NCBI GenBank assembly: GCA_964611645.1
Contig: CAZTAO010000059.1
Span: forward strand, 1 to 30,586
Direction of reading: 5' to 3'
From: CAZTAO01 sp964611645
GTDB lineage: Bacteria; Armatimonadota; UBA5829
DNA length: 30,586 nucleotides
The translations under genes were made by a program, and so were the position numbers. How positions within the stretch are numbered: the stretch's first letter is position 1; every line of letters starts with the position of its first letter. This document shows, piece after piece, positions 1 through 7,389 of this stretch. Below the pieces are notes generated by a model, which was given only the letters and a program-made list of their open reading frames with translations, did not search any database and was not told the origin of the DNA.

Positions 1-246
1 GGTGATGGTTTTCTGTGCGTCACCGAGGCTGATGTTCGGCAGGCGCTCCAGGATGCGGACAGTGTGTGGGATGAACTGTACCCGCCGGAGCAAATGCGAA
101 TAGTTCATCTACTCGTCGAGCAGGTGACGGTCACGCGCGGGGGGATTTCCGTAACGGTGAAGGCGGGAGGGCTACATAGTCTGGTTACGGAAATGAGGGG
201 TGGGAGTACGGTTGATAATATTGTTGTCACGGGAGGGGCGCTATGA
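1..246 (+). CDS. Large serine recombinase, C-terminal fragment (5' end outside window)
   Basis: The reading frame is open from the first base to a TGA at 244-246, giving the last 81 residues of a protein that starts outside the window. The segment VWDELYPPEQMRIVHLLVEQ, followed by a basic strand and 'GGLHSLVTEMRG', matches the extreme C-terminus of large serine recombinases (recombinase/zinc-beta-ribbon type), which integrate and excise phages and islands. The catalytic resolvase domain is not visible, so activity cannot be judged. The stop overlaps the ATG of the next gene (ATGA, 243-246), the arrangement usually seen with these recombinases. The GTG at 64 is an internal codon, not the start. 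The gene suggests that the island is, or was, mobilised by site-specific recombination. Confidence 0.8.
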   Translation, partial: GDGFLCVTEADVRQALQDADSVWDELYPPEQMRIVHLLVEQVTVTRGGISVTVKAGGLHSLVTEMRGGSTVDNIVVTGGAL

Positions 247-641
247 ACAGGATTGATGGTGTGACTAGTGATGGATTGATCACAGTTACGGTGCCGGTGA
301 ATGTGAGAAAGCGCGGAGGCAGGCGACGTATTATCGTCGCGGACCAGCCTCCGGAACATAGTCTCACGTATGCTGAGTCATTCGCCGTGGCCATAGCCCG
401 CGCCCACCACTGGAAGGAATTGATAGACTCCGGGAAGTTCGCAACCCTCTCTGAGCTTGCCACCGCGATAGGGTTGGACAAGTCCTATGCCGCGAGAATC
501 TACCGCCTCACCTATCTGGCACCAGACATCATTGAGGCTATTCTCGATGGGAGAGAGCCGGATGGATTGTCCATGCGGGTGCTTGCGAGCGTGAAGTCGG
601 CGATCTGGGAGGAGCAGAGGGGGGAGTTGGGGATGAGGTGA
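243..641 (+). CDS. Small HTH protein partnered with serine recombinase
   Basis: This 132-residue protein begins at an ATG that overlaps the recombinase stop by four bases. Residues 15-30 hold a strand plus a basic KRGGRRR stretch. Residues 45-110 are helical, and 'LSELATAIGLDKSYAARIYRLTYLAPDIIEAILDG' has the spacing of a helix-turn-helix with the 'LAPDI-EAILDG' ending typical of the small gene that follows many large serine recombinases in phages and islands. The normal family ending with a proline-rich 'P-EWEEQR' is altered here to 'SVKSAIWEEQR'. The likely role is DNA binding in support of recombination, inferred from context. It is convergent with the next gene and only about 70 bp from its stop. 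Confidence 0.75.
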   Translation: MNRIDGVTSDGLITVTVPVNVRKRGGRRRIIVADQPPEHSLTYAESFAVAIARAHHWKELIDSGKFATLSELATAIGLDKSYAARIYRLTYLAPDIIEAILDGREPDGLSMRVLASVKSAIWEEQRGELGMR

Positions 642-709
642 TGGCGTACGAAGGGACCGGACACTTACGCCCGGCCCCACTTGTACAGTCTGCACTCGCC
701 GAAGATCGG

Positions 710-3700
710 CTACTGGCCTCTCACGTACCCCTTCAGCTTCCAGGTAGAGTTCAGCCACTCGTTATCCCGGCAGTACATTCGCTCGCCGAGCAGCTTGCCG
801 ATAAGAACTGGCTTGAGGGTAATCTTCCAGTCTATGATCAGGTTGTCGGAGCCACTGGGAGTCACCGTGGTATCCTTGATGTAGACAACGCACTGGCTGT
901 TCTCCAGCGTCACGTCTGTCCCGGGAGTCTGTCCCGTTCCCCAACTTGTGTGAGTATCATTGCGCAAGAACACCTTGCCCTGCTTGGCATCGTAGAGGAC
1001 GCACACCGCGTTGGCGAGACTGCCCGTCTGGCCCATTTGGAAATAGCACTGGTAGATGTCTGAATACCCGTTGTCGTCGGCGTATTCCGTGGTGAACACC
1101 AACGGAGTTCCCGTCTGCACCTTGCCGGTCGATGGGGTCACGCTTACGCAGGTTGGCGCAAGCGGTGTAAAGTGTGTTCCGACCTTCTTCCAGCCGTCGT
1201 AGGCGCCTTTGGAATCGGTTACATACATCCAACTGTAGAGATTCTTATCGGCCATGGATGGTTTGAGCTTGAATGACCACGTAACCGTGAAGTCATTTCC
1301 CGAGCCGGAAAGGATGGTGTCCTTCACGTAGACTTCGCACTGGGTGTTGGAGAGTGTTATGTCTGTTCCAGGAGCATAGCCCGTGCCCCAACTGGTGTTC
1401 GCGTCGTTTTTCAGATAGACCCTATTTGTCGCCTTGTCATACCAGATGAACACCGCGTTGGTCTGGCTGAAGTTTTCTGAGAGCAGCACGTAGCACTTGC
1501 GCAGGTCGGCGAAACCGTTCGGGTCGCGGTACACGCTGGTGAGAGTTGTCTTGGCGTCGATTGGCAGTGGATCGCTGTTCGGGTCGATGCTCAGGACCTG
1601 TGGCTTCACATTGTAATACCTGCCCATCAGGTCCCATCCGTCGGAGAGGCCACTCAGATCCTGCACGTACATGTAGGCATTCAGGTTCTTCGCCACGAAC
1701 GGGCTTTTCAGCGTAATGCGCCAGTTAACTGTCAGGTCCGTCCCGCTGCCCGAGACGGTGGTGCTGCCGACGAATAAATCGCATTGGCTGTTGGACAGGG
1801 TGACTGCCGTCCCGGGGGCATAGCCAATGCCCCAGCTTGTGTTGGCGTCGTTCTTCAGGTAGAGCTTGTTTGCCAGTCGGTCATACATCAGAAAAGCCGC
1901 GTTCGCCTGAGCGAGCGAGTCGTTAATGAGCAGATCCGCTTTCCTGATGTCGGCGAAGCCGTTGAGGTCCCAGTAGATGCTCTGGAGTGTGATTGCGCTT
2001 GTGCCTAGAGCGCCATCAGAGGGCGATACGCTGATGTTCTGCGGGGCCTTCCAGATGCCAAACCCACCCGGCAACGTTCCCGTCTGGAGGTCCGGGTTGG
2101 TTACAACCACATCCCAATTCCCTCCCGACTTACCTGTCAGGTCAAACGAGCAGGTCATCTTTGACCAACTCACAACGGTCACACCGGTCGCGACAATGTC
2201 GCTCTCACCGGTTTTCGCGAGCTTTACGGTTGCTCCGGATAAGAAGTACTTTCCTTCAAGATCAGTGATGCTGATAGGGCCGGTGTTGGGGGCTAAGTTG
2301 GGCGCGATCGAGAGGACCTCGGGGCGTGGCGGTGTAGTGCTGATGGCCACGCCGCCCATGTAGCCGGCATCAACAGCGACGTAGTTGTTTCCCGCCGGGA
2401 CGGACCCGCCAAAGACACCCCACGCCACCAGGGAGCCGTCCGATTTCAACGCCACGCTGTGGAAGTATCCCGCGCCGACAGCGACGTAGTCGTTTCCCGC
2501 CGGCGCATTGCACTGGCCAAAGTTGTTCCATCCCCATGCCGCCAGAGAGCCATCCGATCTCAACGCCACACTGTGGTCGGTGCCGGCAGAAACAGCGACG
2601 TAGTCGTTTCCCGCCGGGGCATTGGACTGGCCAGCCCAATTGGATCCCCATGCCACGAGGGAGCCGTCCGATTTCAGCGCCACACTGTGATAGGCGCCGA
2701 CGGCGACAGCGACGTAGTTGTTTCCCGCCGGAACAGGGTATGCCGATGGCCAGGCTACCAGAGAGCCATCCGATTTCAGCGCCACACTTTGATATCTGCC
2801 GGCACCGACAGCGACGTAGTCGTTTCCGGCCGGAGGATCGCTTTCTCCGTAGAAATTCTCTCCCCAGGCCACAAGGGAGCCGTCCGATTTCAACGCCACA
2901 CTGTGGGCGCCGCCGGGAGCGACAGCGATGTAGTCATTTCCGGCGGGAACATCGCTCTGGCCAAATTCATTCGATCCCCACGCCACCAGAGAGCCGTCTG
3001 ATTTCAACGCCAAGCCGTGTTCGTAACCGGCAGCGACAGCGACATAGTTGTTTCCCGACGGGACATTGAGCATACCGTAATAATCGTATCCCCACGCCAC
3101 CAGGTAGCCGTTGCTGTATGTTACCTCGTTGTCAGTGCTGGTCGAGGCCTCGTTGGCATTGCCTGCGTTATCGTGAGCAACACCCGCAGCGAGACTCGCG
3201 GTCACCGTTCCGGAGCTGGCCATTCCGCTCACGGCCACGTTGTATGTCGTACCGCTTCCAGTGACAGCCGCCGTAGTCGGTCCGGCGGTCCCCGAAAGGG
3301 TAACATCGCCTGTAGCGAAGTCGGCAACCGATTCACTGAACACAACGGTGAAGTTGATCGGCGAGGAACCTGTCGGATCAGGCTGGCCTGCAGCCTGGTT
3401 GATTGTCACTGTCGGCGGAGTAATGTCGATCGTGAACCCGCCGGGAAGGGTTGCGGACTTGCCATCAGTGTTGGTCACCACCACGTTCCACGCACCGTCT
3501 GCCTTGCCCGTAAGGTCAAACGAGCAGGTTATCTTTGACGAACTCACAACGGTCACGCCGGTCGCGACAATGTCGCTCTCACCGCTCTTCGCGAGTTTTA
3601 CTGTTGCTCCGGATAAGAAGTACCTTCCCGCAAGGTCTGTAATGCTGACAGAGCCGGTGTTGGGGGCTGAGTTGGGCGCAATCGAGAGGACCATGGGGCC

Positions 3701-4588
3701 TGGCAGTGTAGCGCTGATGGCCACGCTGTGGAAAAGACCGACATCGACAGCGGCGTAGTTGTTTCCCGCCGGGACATCGCACTGGCCATACTCATTCCCT
3801 CCCCAGGCCGCCAGGGAGCCGTCCGATTTCAATGCCACGCTGTGCTGGTAGCCGGCAGCGACAGCGGCGTAGTCGTTTCCCGCGGGCACATCGCACTGGC
3901 CAGCGCCATTGTCTCCCCACGCCACCAGGGAGCCGTCCGATTTCAAAGCCACGCTGTGCTGGTAGCCGGCAGAGACAGCGGCGTAGTTGTTTCCCGCCGG
4001 GACATTGCACTGACCGGAGCCATTTTCTCCCCATGCCACCAGGGAGCCGTCCGATTTCAACGCCACGCTGTAGTATCCGCCGGCAGAAACAGCCACGTAG
4101 TCATTTCCCGCCGGGACATCCCACCAGCCGTTCCAATACCATGCCACCAGGGAGCCGTCCGATTTCAATGCCACGCTGTGCTGGTAGCCGGCAGCGACAG
4201 CGGCGTAGTTGTTCCCCGCCGGGACATCGCACTCACCATAGTCGTTGGATCCCCATGCCACCAGGGAGCCGTCCGATTTCAACGCCACGCTGTGTGCGTA
4301 GCCGGCAGAGACAGCGGCGTAGTTATTTCCCGTAGGGACATCGCACTCACCCCAGCCGTCTGTTCCCCATGCCACCAGCGAGCCGTCCGATTTCAACGCC
4401 ACGCTGTGATTCCAGCCGGCAGCGACAGCGGCGTAGTTGTTTCCCGCCGGGACATTGCGCTGACCGTAAGAATTGTCTCCCCACGCCACCAGGGAGCCTG
4501 CAGCCAGCGCCGGCACAGACCCCAACAACCCGAACAACATCAACAGAGTTACTGCAACTACATAGATCGAACTTATTCTCGTTCTCAT
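710..4588 (-). CDS. Secreted RCC1-repeat double beta-propeller protein with Ig-like domains
   Basis: A 1292-residue exported protein. Residues 1-30 are a signal peptide (basic MRTR, hydrophobic core, ending near VPALAAG). Residues 32-300 hold seven repeats of about 38 residues built on 'LVAWG...VPAGNNYAAVAAG..HSVALKSDGS', an RCC1-type seven-bladed propeller. An IPT/TIG-like domain (about 300-390) and a bacterial Ig-like domain (about 390-495, 'SGTVTASLAAG') follow. A second seven-repeat propeller (about 497-755) and a second IPT-like domain come next. Three tandem domains of about 148 residues end the protein, each with '(L/F)K(N/D)D.(N/H)TSWG.G..PGT' and 'SQC'. No sorting motif or anchor is seen. 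The start is supported by GAGGGAAG six bases before the ATG. The likely role is a cell-surface or extracellular binding protein; the ligand is unknown. Confidence 0.9.
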   Translation of the reverse strand: MRTRISSIYVVAVTLLMLFGLLGSVPALAAGSLVAWGDNSYGQRNVPAGNNYAAVAAGWNHSVALKSDGSLVAWGTDGWGECDVPTGNNYAAVSAGYAHSVALKSDGSLVAWGSNDYGECDVPAGNNYAAVAAGYQHSVALKSDGSLVAWYWNGWWDVPAGNDYVAVSAGGYYSVALKSDGSLVAWGENGSGQCNVPAGNNYAAVSAGYQHSVALKSDGSLVAWGDNGAGQCDVPAGNDYAAVAAGYQHSVALKSDGSLAAWGGNEYGQCDVPAGNNYAAVDVGLFHSVAISATLPGPMVLSIAPNSAPNTGSVSITDLAGRYFLSGATVKLAKSGESDIVATGVTVVSSSKITCSFDLTGKADGAWNVVVTNTDGKSATLPGGFTIDITPPTVTINQAAGQPDPTGSSPINFTVVFSESVADFATGDVTLSGTAGPTTAAVTGSGTTYNVAVSGMASSGTVTASLAAGVAHDNAGNANEASTSTDNEVTYSNGYLVAWGYDYYGMLNVPSGNNYVAVAAGYEHGLALKSDGSLVAWGSNEFGQSDVPAGNDYIAVAPGGAHSVALKSDGSLVAWGENFYGESDPPAGNDYVAVGAGRYQSVALKSDGSLVAWPSAYPVPAGNNYVAVAVGAYHSVALKSDGSLVAWGSNWAGQSNAPAGNDYVAVSAGTDHSVALRSDGSLAAWGWNNFGQCNAPAGNDYVAVGAGYFHSVALKSDGSLVAWGVFGGSVPAGNNYVAVDAGYMGGVAISTTPPRPEVLSIAPNLAPNTGPISITDLEGKYFLSGATVKLAKTGESDIVATGVTVVSWSKMTCSFDLTGKSGGNWDVVVTNPDLQTGTLPGGFGIWKAPQNISVSPSDGALGTSAITLQSIYWDLNGFADIRKADLLINDSLAQANAAFLMYDRLANKLYLKNDANTSWGIGYAPGTAVTLSNSQCDLFVGSTTVSGSGTDLTVNWRITLKSPFVAKNLNAYMYVQDLSGLSDGWDLMGRYYNVKPQVLSIDPNSDPLPIDAKTTLTSVYRDPNGFADLRKCYVLLSENFSQTNAVFIWYDKATNRVYLKNDANTSWGTGYAPGTDITLSNTQCEVYVKDTILSGSGNDFTVTWSFKLKPSMADKNLYSWMYVTDSKGAYDGWKKVGTHFTPLAPTCVSVTPSTGKVQTGTPLVFTTEYADDNGYSDIYQCYFQMGQTGSLANAVCVLYDAKQGKVFLRNDTHTSWGTGQTPGTDVTLENSQCVVYIKDTTVTPSGSDNLIIDWKITLKPVLIGKLLGERMYCRDNEWLNSTWKLKGYVRGQ
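2360..3115 (-). repeat. Tandem ~114-bp repeats encoding second RCC1 propeller
   Basis: Seven consecutive units of about 102-117 bp are recognisable by the recurring minus-strand words for 'GNDYVAV' and 'HSVALKSDGSLVAW'. Most are 38 codons; units four and seven are shortened. The high nucleotide identity between units makes unequal recombination possible. Confidence 0.85.
3715..4500 (-). repeat. Tandem ~114-bp repeats encoding first RCC1 propeller
   Basis: Seven units with the same 38-codon period as the array at 2360-3115. The adjoining IPT-like segment (about 3430-3700) also has a near copy at about 2050-2320, so the propeller plus IPT module seems to have been duplicated as a block of about 1.4 kb. 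Confidence 0.85.
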
Positions 4589-4655
4589 AGCGAACTTCCC
4601 TCGGCCCCGAACAGGGTCATCTGCAATTCGAAGCTTCGCGTCGGCGCTGCGTAAT

Positions 4656-4684
4656 GTTATAGTTTACCCCCCCCAGTATGTCTC
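4656..4684 (-). promoter_or_regulatory. Putative promoter of the RCC1 gene with a G8 tract in the spacer
   Basis: Read on the minus strand, GAGACA (4679-4684) and TATAAC (4656-4661) are separated by 17 bp, a good sigma-70 spacing, about 70 bp upstream of the ATG. The spacer contains eight consecutive G (plus-strand C run at 4667-4674). The -10 is strong and the -35 is a 4/6 match. A homopolymer in this place can alter promoter strength by slippage. Confidence 0.45.
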
Positions 4685-4873
4685 CGAAACACTGCAAAGT
4701 CAATGTATGAGTTCAGTGCCCCACCCAGCGTGCCGAGTCCGGGTCAAGCCTCACGTCCCGCCTCTTCGGGACGTGTTCACCACGCGTAATCACCCTCCAG
4801 TAACATTCCCTACTCCCAGCGTACTCATCAAGAAACAAACAACCTCTCTCCAATTTCGAGGCTAGAATGCCGT

Positions 4874-4901
4874 CTGTGGACTCACCCCCCCGAGTCCACA
4901 G
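4874..4901. repeat. Perfect 10-bp inverted repeat (hairpin)
   Basis: CTGTGGACTC and GAGTCCACAG flank an eight-base loop (mostly C). No T-run follows on either strand, so it is not a standard terminator. It could be a protein-binding site or part of a mobile-element remnant. Confidence 0.6.
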
Positions 4902-5040
4902 CTTTCAGAGAGAAAGTGGCAAAACAGAGAATTCGGGGCCGAAATGTGGTCGAAATGGCCGGAGGTGCGTCCACAGGTCAGGGGCTTGGCAGACTGCCGA
5001 ATCCGTGACTCCCAGCCTCGAATCCCACGCGTAAAACGGC

Positions 5041-5071
5041 AAAAAGCCCCGGGAGTCTAACTTCCCGAGGC
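5041..5071 (-). terminator. Rho-independent terminator (minus strand)
   Basis: On the minus strand GCCTCGGGA pairs with TCCCGGGGC (nine pairs, one G-U) around an eight-base loop, followed at once by TTTTTGCCGTTTT. It would stop transcripts coming from the TolB-like gene, whose stop lies about 380 bp upstream. Confidence 0.6.
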
Positions 5072-5451
5072 TCTTGCAGAGAGAGCGTTTACTTCCTGGT
5101 TGTTGGTGGAGGAAACGTTGCTCCACAATAATCCATCCGCACTTTTTTTATGTGCCGAATTTGGGGTCCGAAAGCTGTGGACCCACCCCTCTTTTCGAGG
5201 GCGTTTTTGCAGGTTTTTCCAGGTGACATGGACGTCGAATGGGCGGTCTTTGGACAGGCGGTGAGGCGGGCTGGAGACATAATGCGGCTTAACGCACAGA
5301 TAATCTGATGGTGGCTTGGGAGGAGGACGTGGGGGTTTGGGTGCCGATTGACCAGTTGGTGTTGAACACACTCATTTCTGGCACGTGGCCTAGCCCCGAC
5401 ATCTCATAGTGGCGACGGTTGCTTCCTCCGTCACTAGGGCACAGGTTCCAC

Positions 5452-6468
5452 TCACCAGACAGGCTGCGTTCCATTCGCTATGAGTTTCACCACGCGTTTG
5501 CCGTCCACGGAAACGGCGTAGACGGACTGGCCGGACTCAAATGCTATCCACTTGCCGTCCTGTGAAAAGCAAACGGAGCGTGGTTCGTAGCCACTGTGGG
5601 ACACGTTTCCCGGCATAACAATGCTGTTATCGATCAGCTTGAGATCCTGCAACACATAGGGCCACGGCTCTTCCACTTTCACGCTCAGTAGATGCAGCCT
5701 GGCAGTTCCACTGCCGGACAGCCGGTTGATGCAGTATGCCACACGTGTGCCGTCGGGAGACCACGACAGTCGGGTAACGCCCACGATCTCTCTTGACAAC
5801 TGGTAAGTAGGTGAATCATACCGAGCAACGGAGGCTAATCGGGACGTATTCCAGCCTGCGCGCCCACCGTGGCTAGGAGGTTGGTATCGGCATATCCAGA
5901 TATCCCCGTTGCGTGTGAACGCTAAAGCATGACCCGACCATGACCAAGCGGGATGGTCGTTGTCAGTGAAACCGAAGGGCAGTTCGTTCTCTGCAATACT
6001 AAACCGGGTAGAGGCCTTCCGGGTTCCGGGATCAAGATCGAATACGGCCTGGCCGGTGTGCAGCACTTTCTGAGCGCCGCGCTTTACTTCGACGGTATCA
6101 GGCCGGGAGAATGCAATCCACCCTGTTTTTCGGTTCCAGGAAATGGTGATGTCGTCCTGCGACAACAGGCCTGACACGCGGTAGTGGGTCAGTTTCTTCT
6201 GGTCTGTCCCGTTCGCGTTGGCCACCCAGATGTTGCCACCTCGGGCGAACAAAATGCGCTTCTTGTCCGGGGACCAGCAGGGCGACATTCCCCCTTTGAT
6301 CACCAGCTTCCGTCCACTGCCATCCCCGTTTGCAGTCCAGATGCCCCTTTCTGCTACGAAGGCAATGCGCCAGGCCTTCGGTATCACGCTGTTGGGCGTC
6401 AATTCTGGCTGAGCCAGGGCGGGGACTGTAATCAGAAGCGCAATGAACAGGCAGCAGACGTATCTCAA
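5452..6468 (-). CDS. Exported TolB-like (PD40) beta-propeller protein
   Basis: A 338-residue protein. The frame is open further upstream (to 6696), but the best start is the TTG at 6466-6468. It has AAAGGAGA seven bases before it and places a signal peptide at the N-terminus (YVCCLFIALLITVPALAQ). The mature part has repeated TolB/PD40 blade motifs: 'GMSPCWSPDKKRILFARGGNIWVAN', 'HPAWSWSGHALAFTRNGDIWI', 'RLSWSPDGTRVAYCIN' and 'SVCFSQDGKWIAFESG', about four to six blades. Such proteins are periplasmic or secreted binding propellers. This one is not TolB itself, since it lacks the N-terminal TolB domain and no tol-pal genes are nearby. Specific function unknown. Confidence 0.85.
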   Translation of the reverse strand: MRYVCCLFIALLITVPALAQPELTPNSVIPKAWRIAFVAERGIWTANGDGSGRKLVIKGGMSPCWSPDKKRILFARGGNIWVANANGTDQKKLTHYRVSGLLSQDDITISWNRKTGWIAFSRPDTVEVKRGAQKVLHTGQAVFDLDPGTRKASTRFSIAENELPFGFTDNDHPAWSWSGHALAFTRNGDIWICRYQPPSHGGRAGWNTSRLASVARYDSPTYQLSREIVGVTRLSWSPDGTRVAYCINRLSGSGTARLHLLSVKVEEPWPYVLQDLKLIDNSIVMPGNVSHSGYEPRSVCFSQDGKWIAFESGQSVYAVSVDGKRVVKLIANGTQPVW

Positions 6469-6879
6469 CGCAGTATCTCCTTTACGTAATCGAGTTAGCG
6501 ACTTTGGGGACTGCATAAGCGTCCTGTGCAGTGGCCGCACGACACAGTAGTTCGATGTTGGATAATCACCGTAGAATAGCAACTCCCTGCACCCCGTGCT
6601 GACTGGTGCCCTTGTACGTGGACTTCCCGTTCGTCGCGCTAATTTGATGCTGTCGACGAACTCCCGAACCACGCTACTATCTAGGCCGTAATCCACTCGC
6701 TGCCTCCGCCATGGTCAGAATGTGCCAGGTATTTCAGCGCTGGGCTCGGCGTCAAGTCTCTCGCTTGTGATTGTCATCCTGATGTGGTCTCCATTCATTT
6801 GCGATGGAGTGTCCTGCGATGGATTCGAATCACCTCAGTCTGCTACAGTTGACTACCACGAGCAGTCCAAGTTCCGTTG
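6469..6879. other. Intergenic region, 411 bp
   Basis: No gene is supported. It contains the ribosome site of the TolB-like gene (6476-6483), a 9-bp direct repeat TGCGATGGA (6800-6808 and 6815-6823) and a 10-bp palindrome GATTCGAATC (6822-6831). I see no clear terminator after the ankyrin operon. Confidence 0.5.
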
Positions 6880-7359
6880 TCAGCTTTTCCCGAAGAACTC
6901 CGAGATATCAAAGTACAAGTCCATGTTTCTGCCGCATTCCGTGCATTCACATGTCAGAATGTCCATAGGTTTGTTCGAAATCGCCAACGAGAGCGCCTGC
7001 ACGGCCATCCTCACGGTACCACTCCTGCCGCACTCGCACTTCACCGTGCGCAGAAAGACCTTCTCATCGTGCACACTCTCCACGATTACGGCACTCTCTG
7101 GACTCGTGGGCAACTCATGGCTAATTCCCACCTTTTCGTCCCGAGCTTGGAGTATCTCCTCCGCCGAATCTTCCCCTATGGGGTACTTTATCAAGAACAC
7201 CAGCAGATCCCCAGGGCCATTCTCAATGGCTATGTCAAAGAGGCTCTGTCCGGTTTCGTCGGTTACGAATATGTTGGCTCCCGCGTCCAAGAGTCGACGA
7301 ACTTCCCCGATGTCACCTCTTCTTGTTGCTTCCAGCAGGAACTTGTCGTTTTCGTTCAT
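6880..7359 (-). CDS. Small ankyrin-repeat protein with C-terminal zinc-binding-like domain
   Basis: A 159-residue protein starting at an ATG with AAGGGA six bases upstream. Residues 3-62 are about two ankyrin repeats ('LLEATRRGDIGEVRRLLDAGANI'). Residues 105-150 carry cysteines in CxC (108, 110) and CxCxxC (137, 139, 142) groups, which suggests a zinc-ribbon-like fold. It is 30 bp downstream of the 981-aa ankyrin protein and is the last gene of the operon. Because both proteins combine ankyrins with clustered cysteines, a direct partnership or shared origin is plausible. Function unknown. Confidence 0.75.
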   Translation of the reverse strand: MNENDKFLLEATRRGDIGEVRRLLDAGANIFVTDETGQSLFDIAIENGPGDLLVFLIKYPIGEDSAEEILQARDEKVGISHELPTSPESAVIVESVHDEKVFLRTVKCECGRSGTVRMAVQALSLAISNKPMDILTCECTECGRNMDLYFDISEFFGKS

Positions 7360-7389
7360 CTTGCGTCCCTTCTCAATGTCCCTATTGGC

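Larger units (their letters stand above)
4589..5451. other. Intergenic region without convincing genes
   Basis: About 860 bp between the RCC1 and TolB-like genes. It holds the putative RCC1 promoter, a perfect hairpin at 4874-4901, a minus-strand terminator near 5041-5071, and a 13-bp motif (GTCCACAGCTTTC) present on the plus strand at about 4894 and inverted at about 5170. Open frames here are proline-rich or short and lack ribosome sites, so I do not call them genes. Confidence 0.6.

Noticed and set aside
2360..4500. Regular repeats that might suggest a CRISPR array
   Set aside because: Units are about 114 bp, continuous and in frame, without spacers; they encode RCC1 blades.
3728..4654. 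Long plus-strand frame of about 308 codons over the first propeller array
   Set aside because: It is the antisense of the 114-bp repeats; its own repeats only mirror the minus-strand coding units, and it has no ribosome site.
5057..5371. Minus-strand frame of 104 codons with proline-rich start
   Set aside because: No ribosome site, odd composition and overlap with a terminator hairpin; likely non-coding.
6469..6696. N-terminal extension of the TolB-like gene to the ATG at 6696
   Set aside because: The TTG at 6468 has a strong ribosome site and starts a normal signal peptide; the extension would bury it.
6822..6875. GATTCGAATC resembling a tRNA T-loop
   Set aside because: The flanking bases do not form a T-stem and no anticodon arm or acceptor stem can be drawn on either strand; it is only a palindrome.
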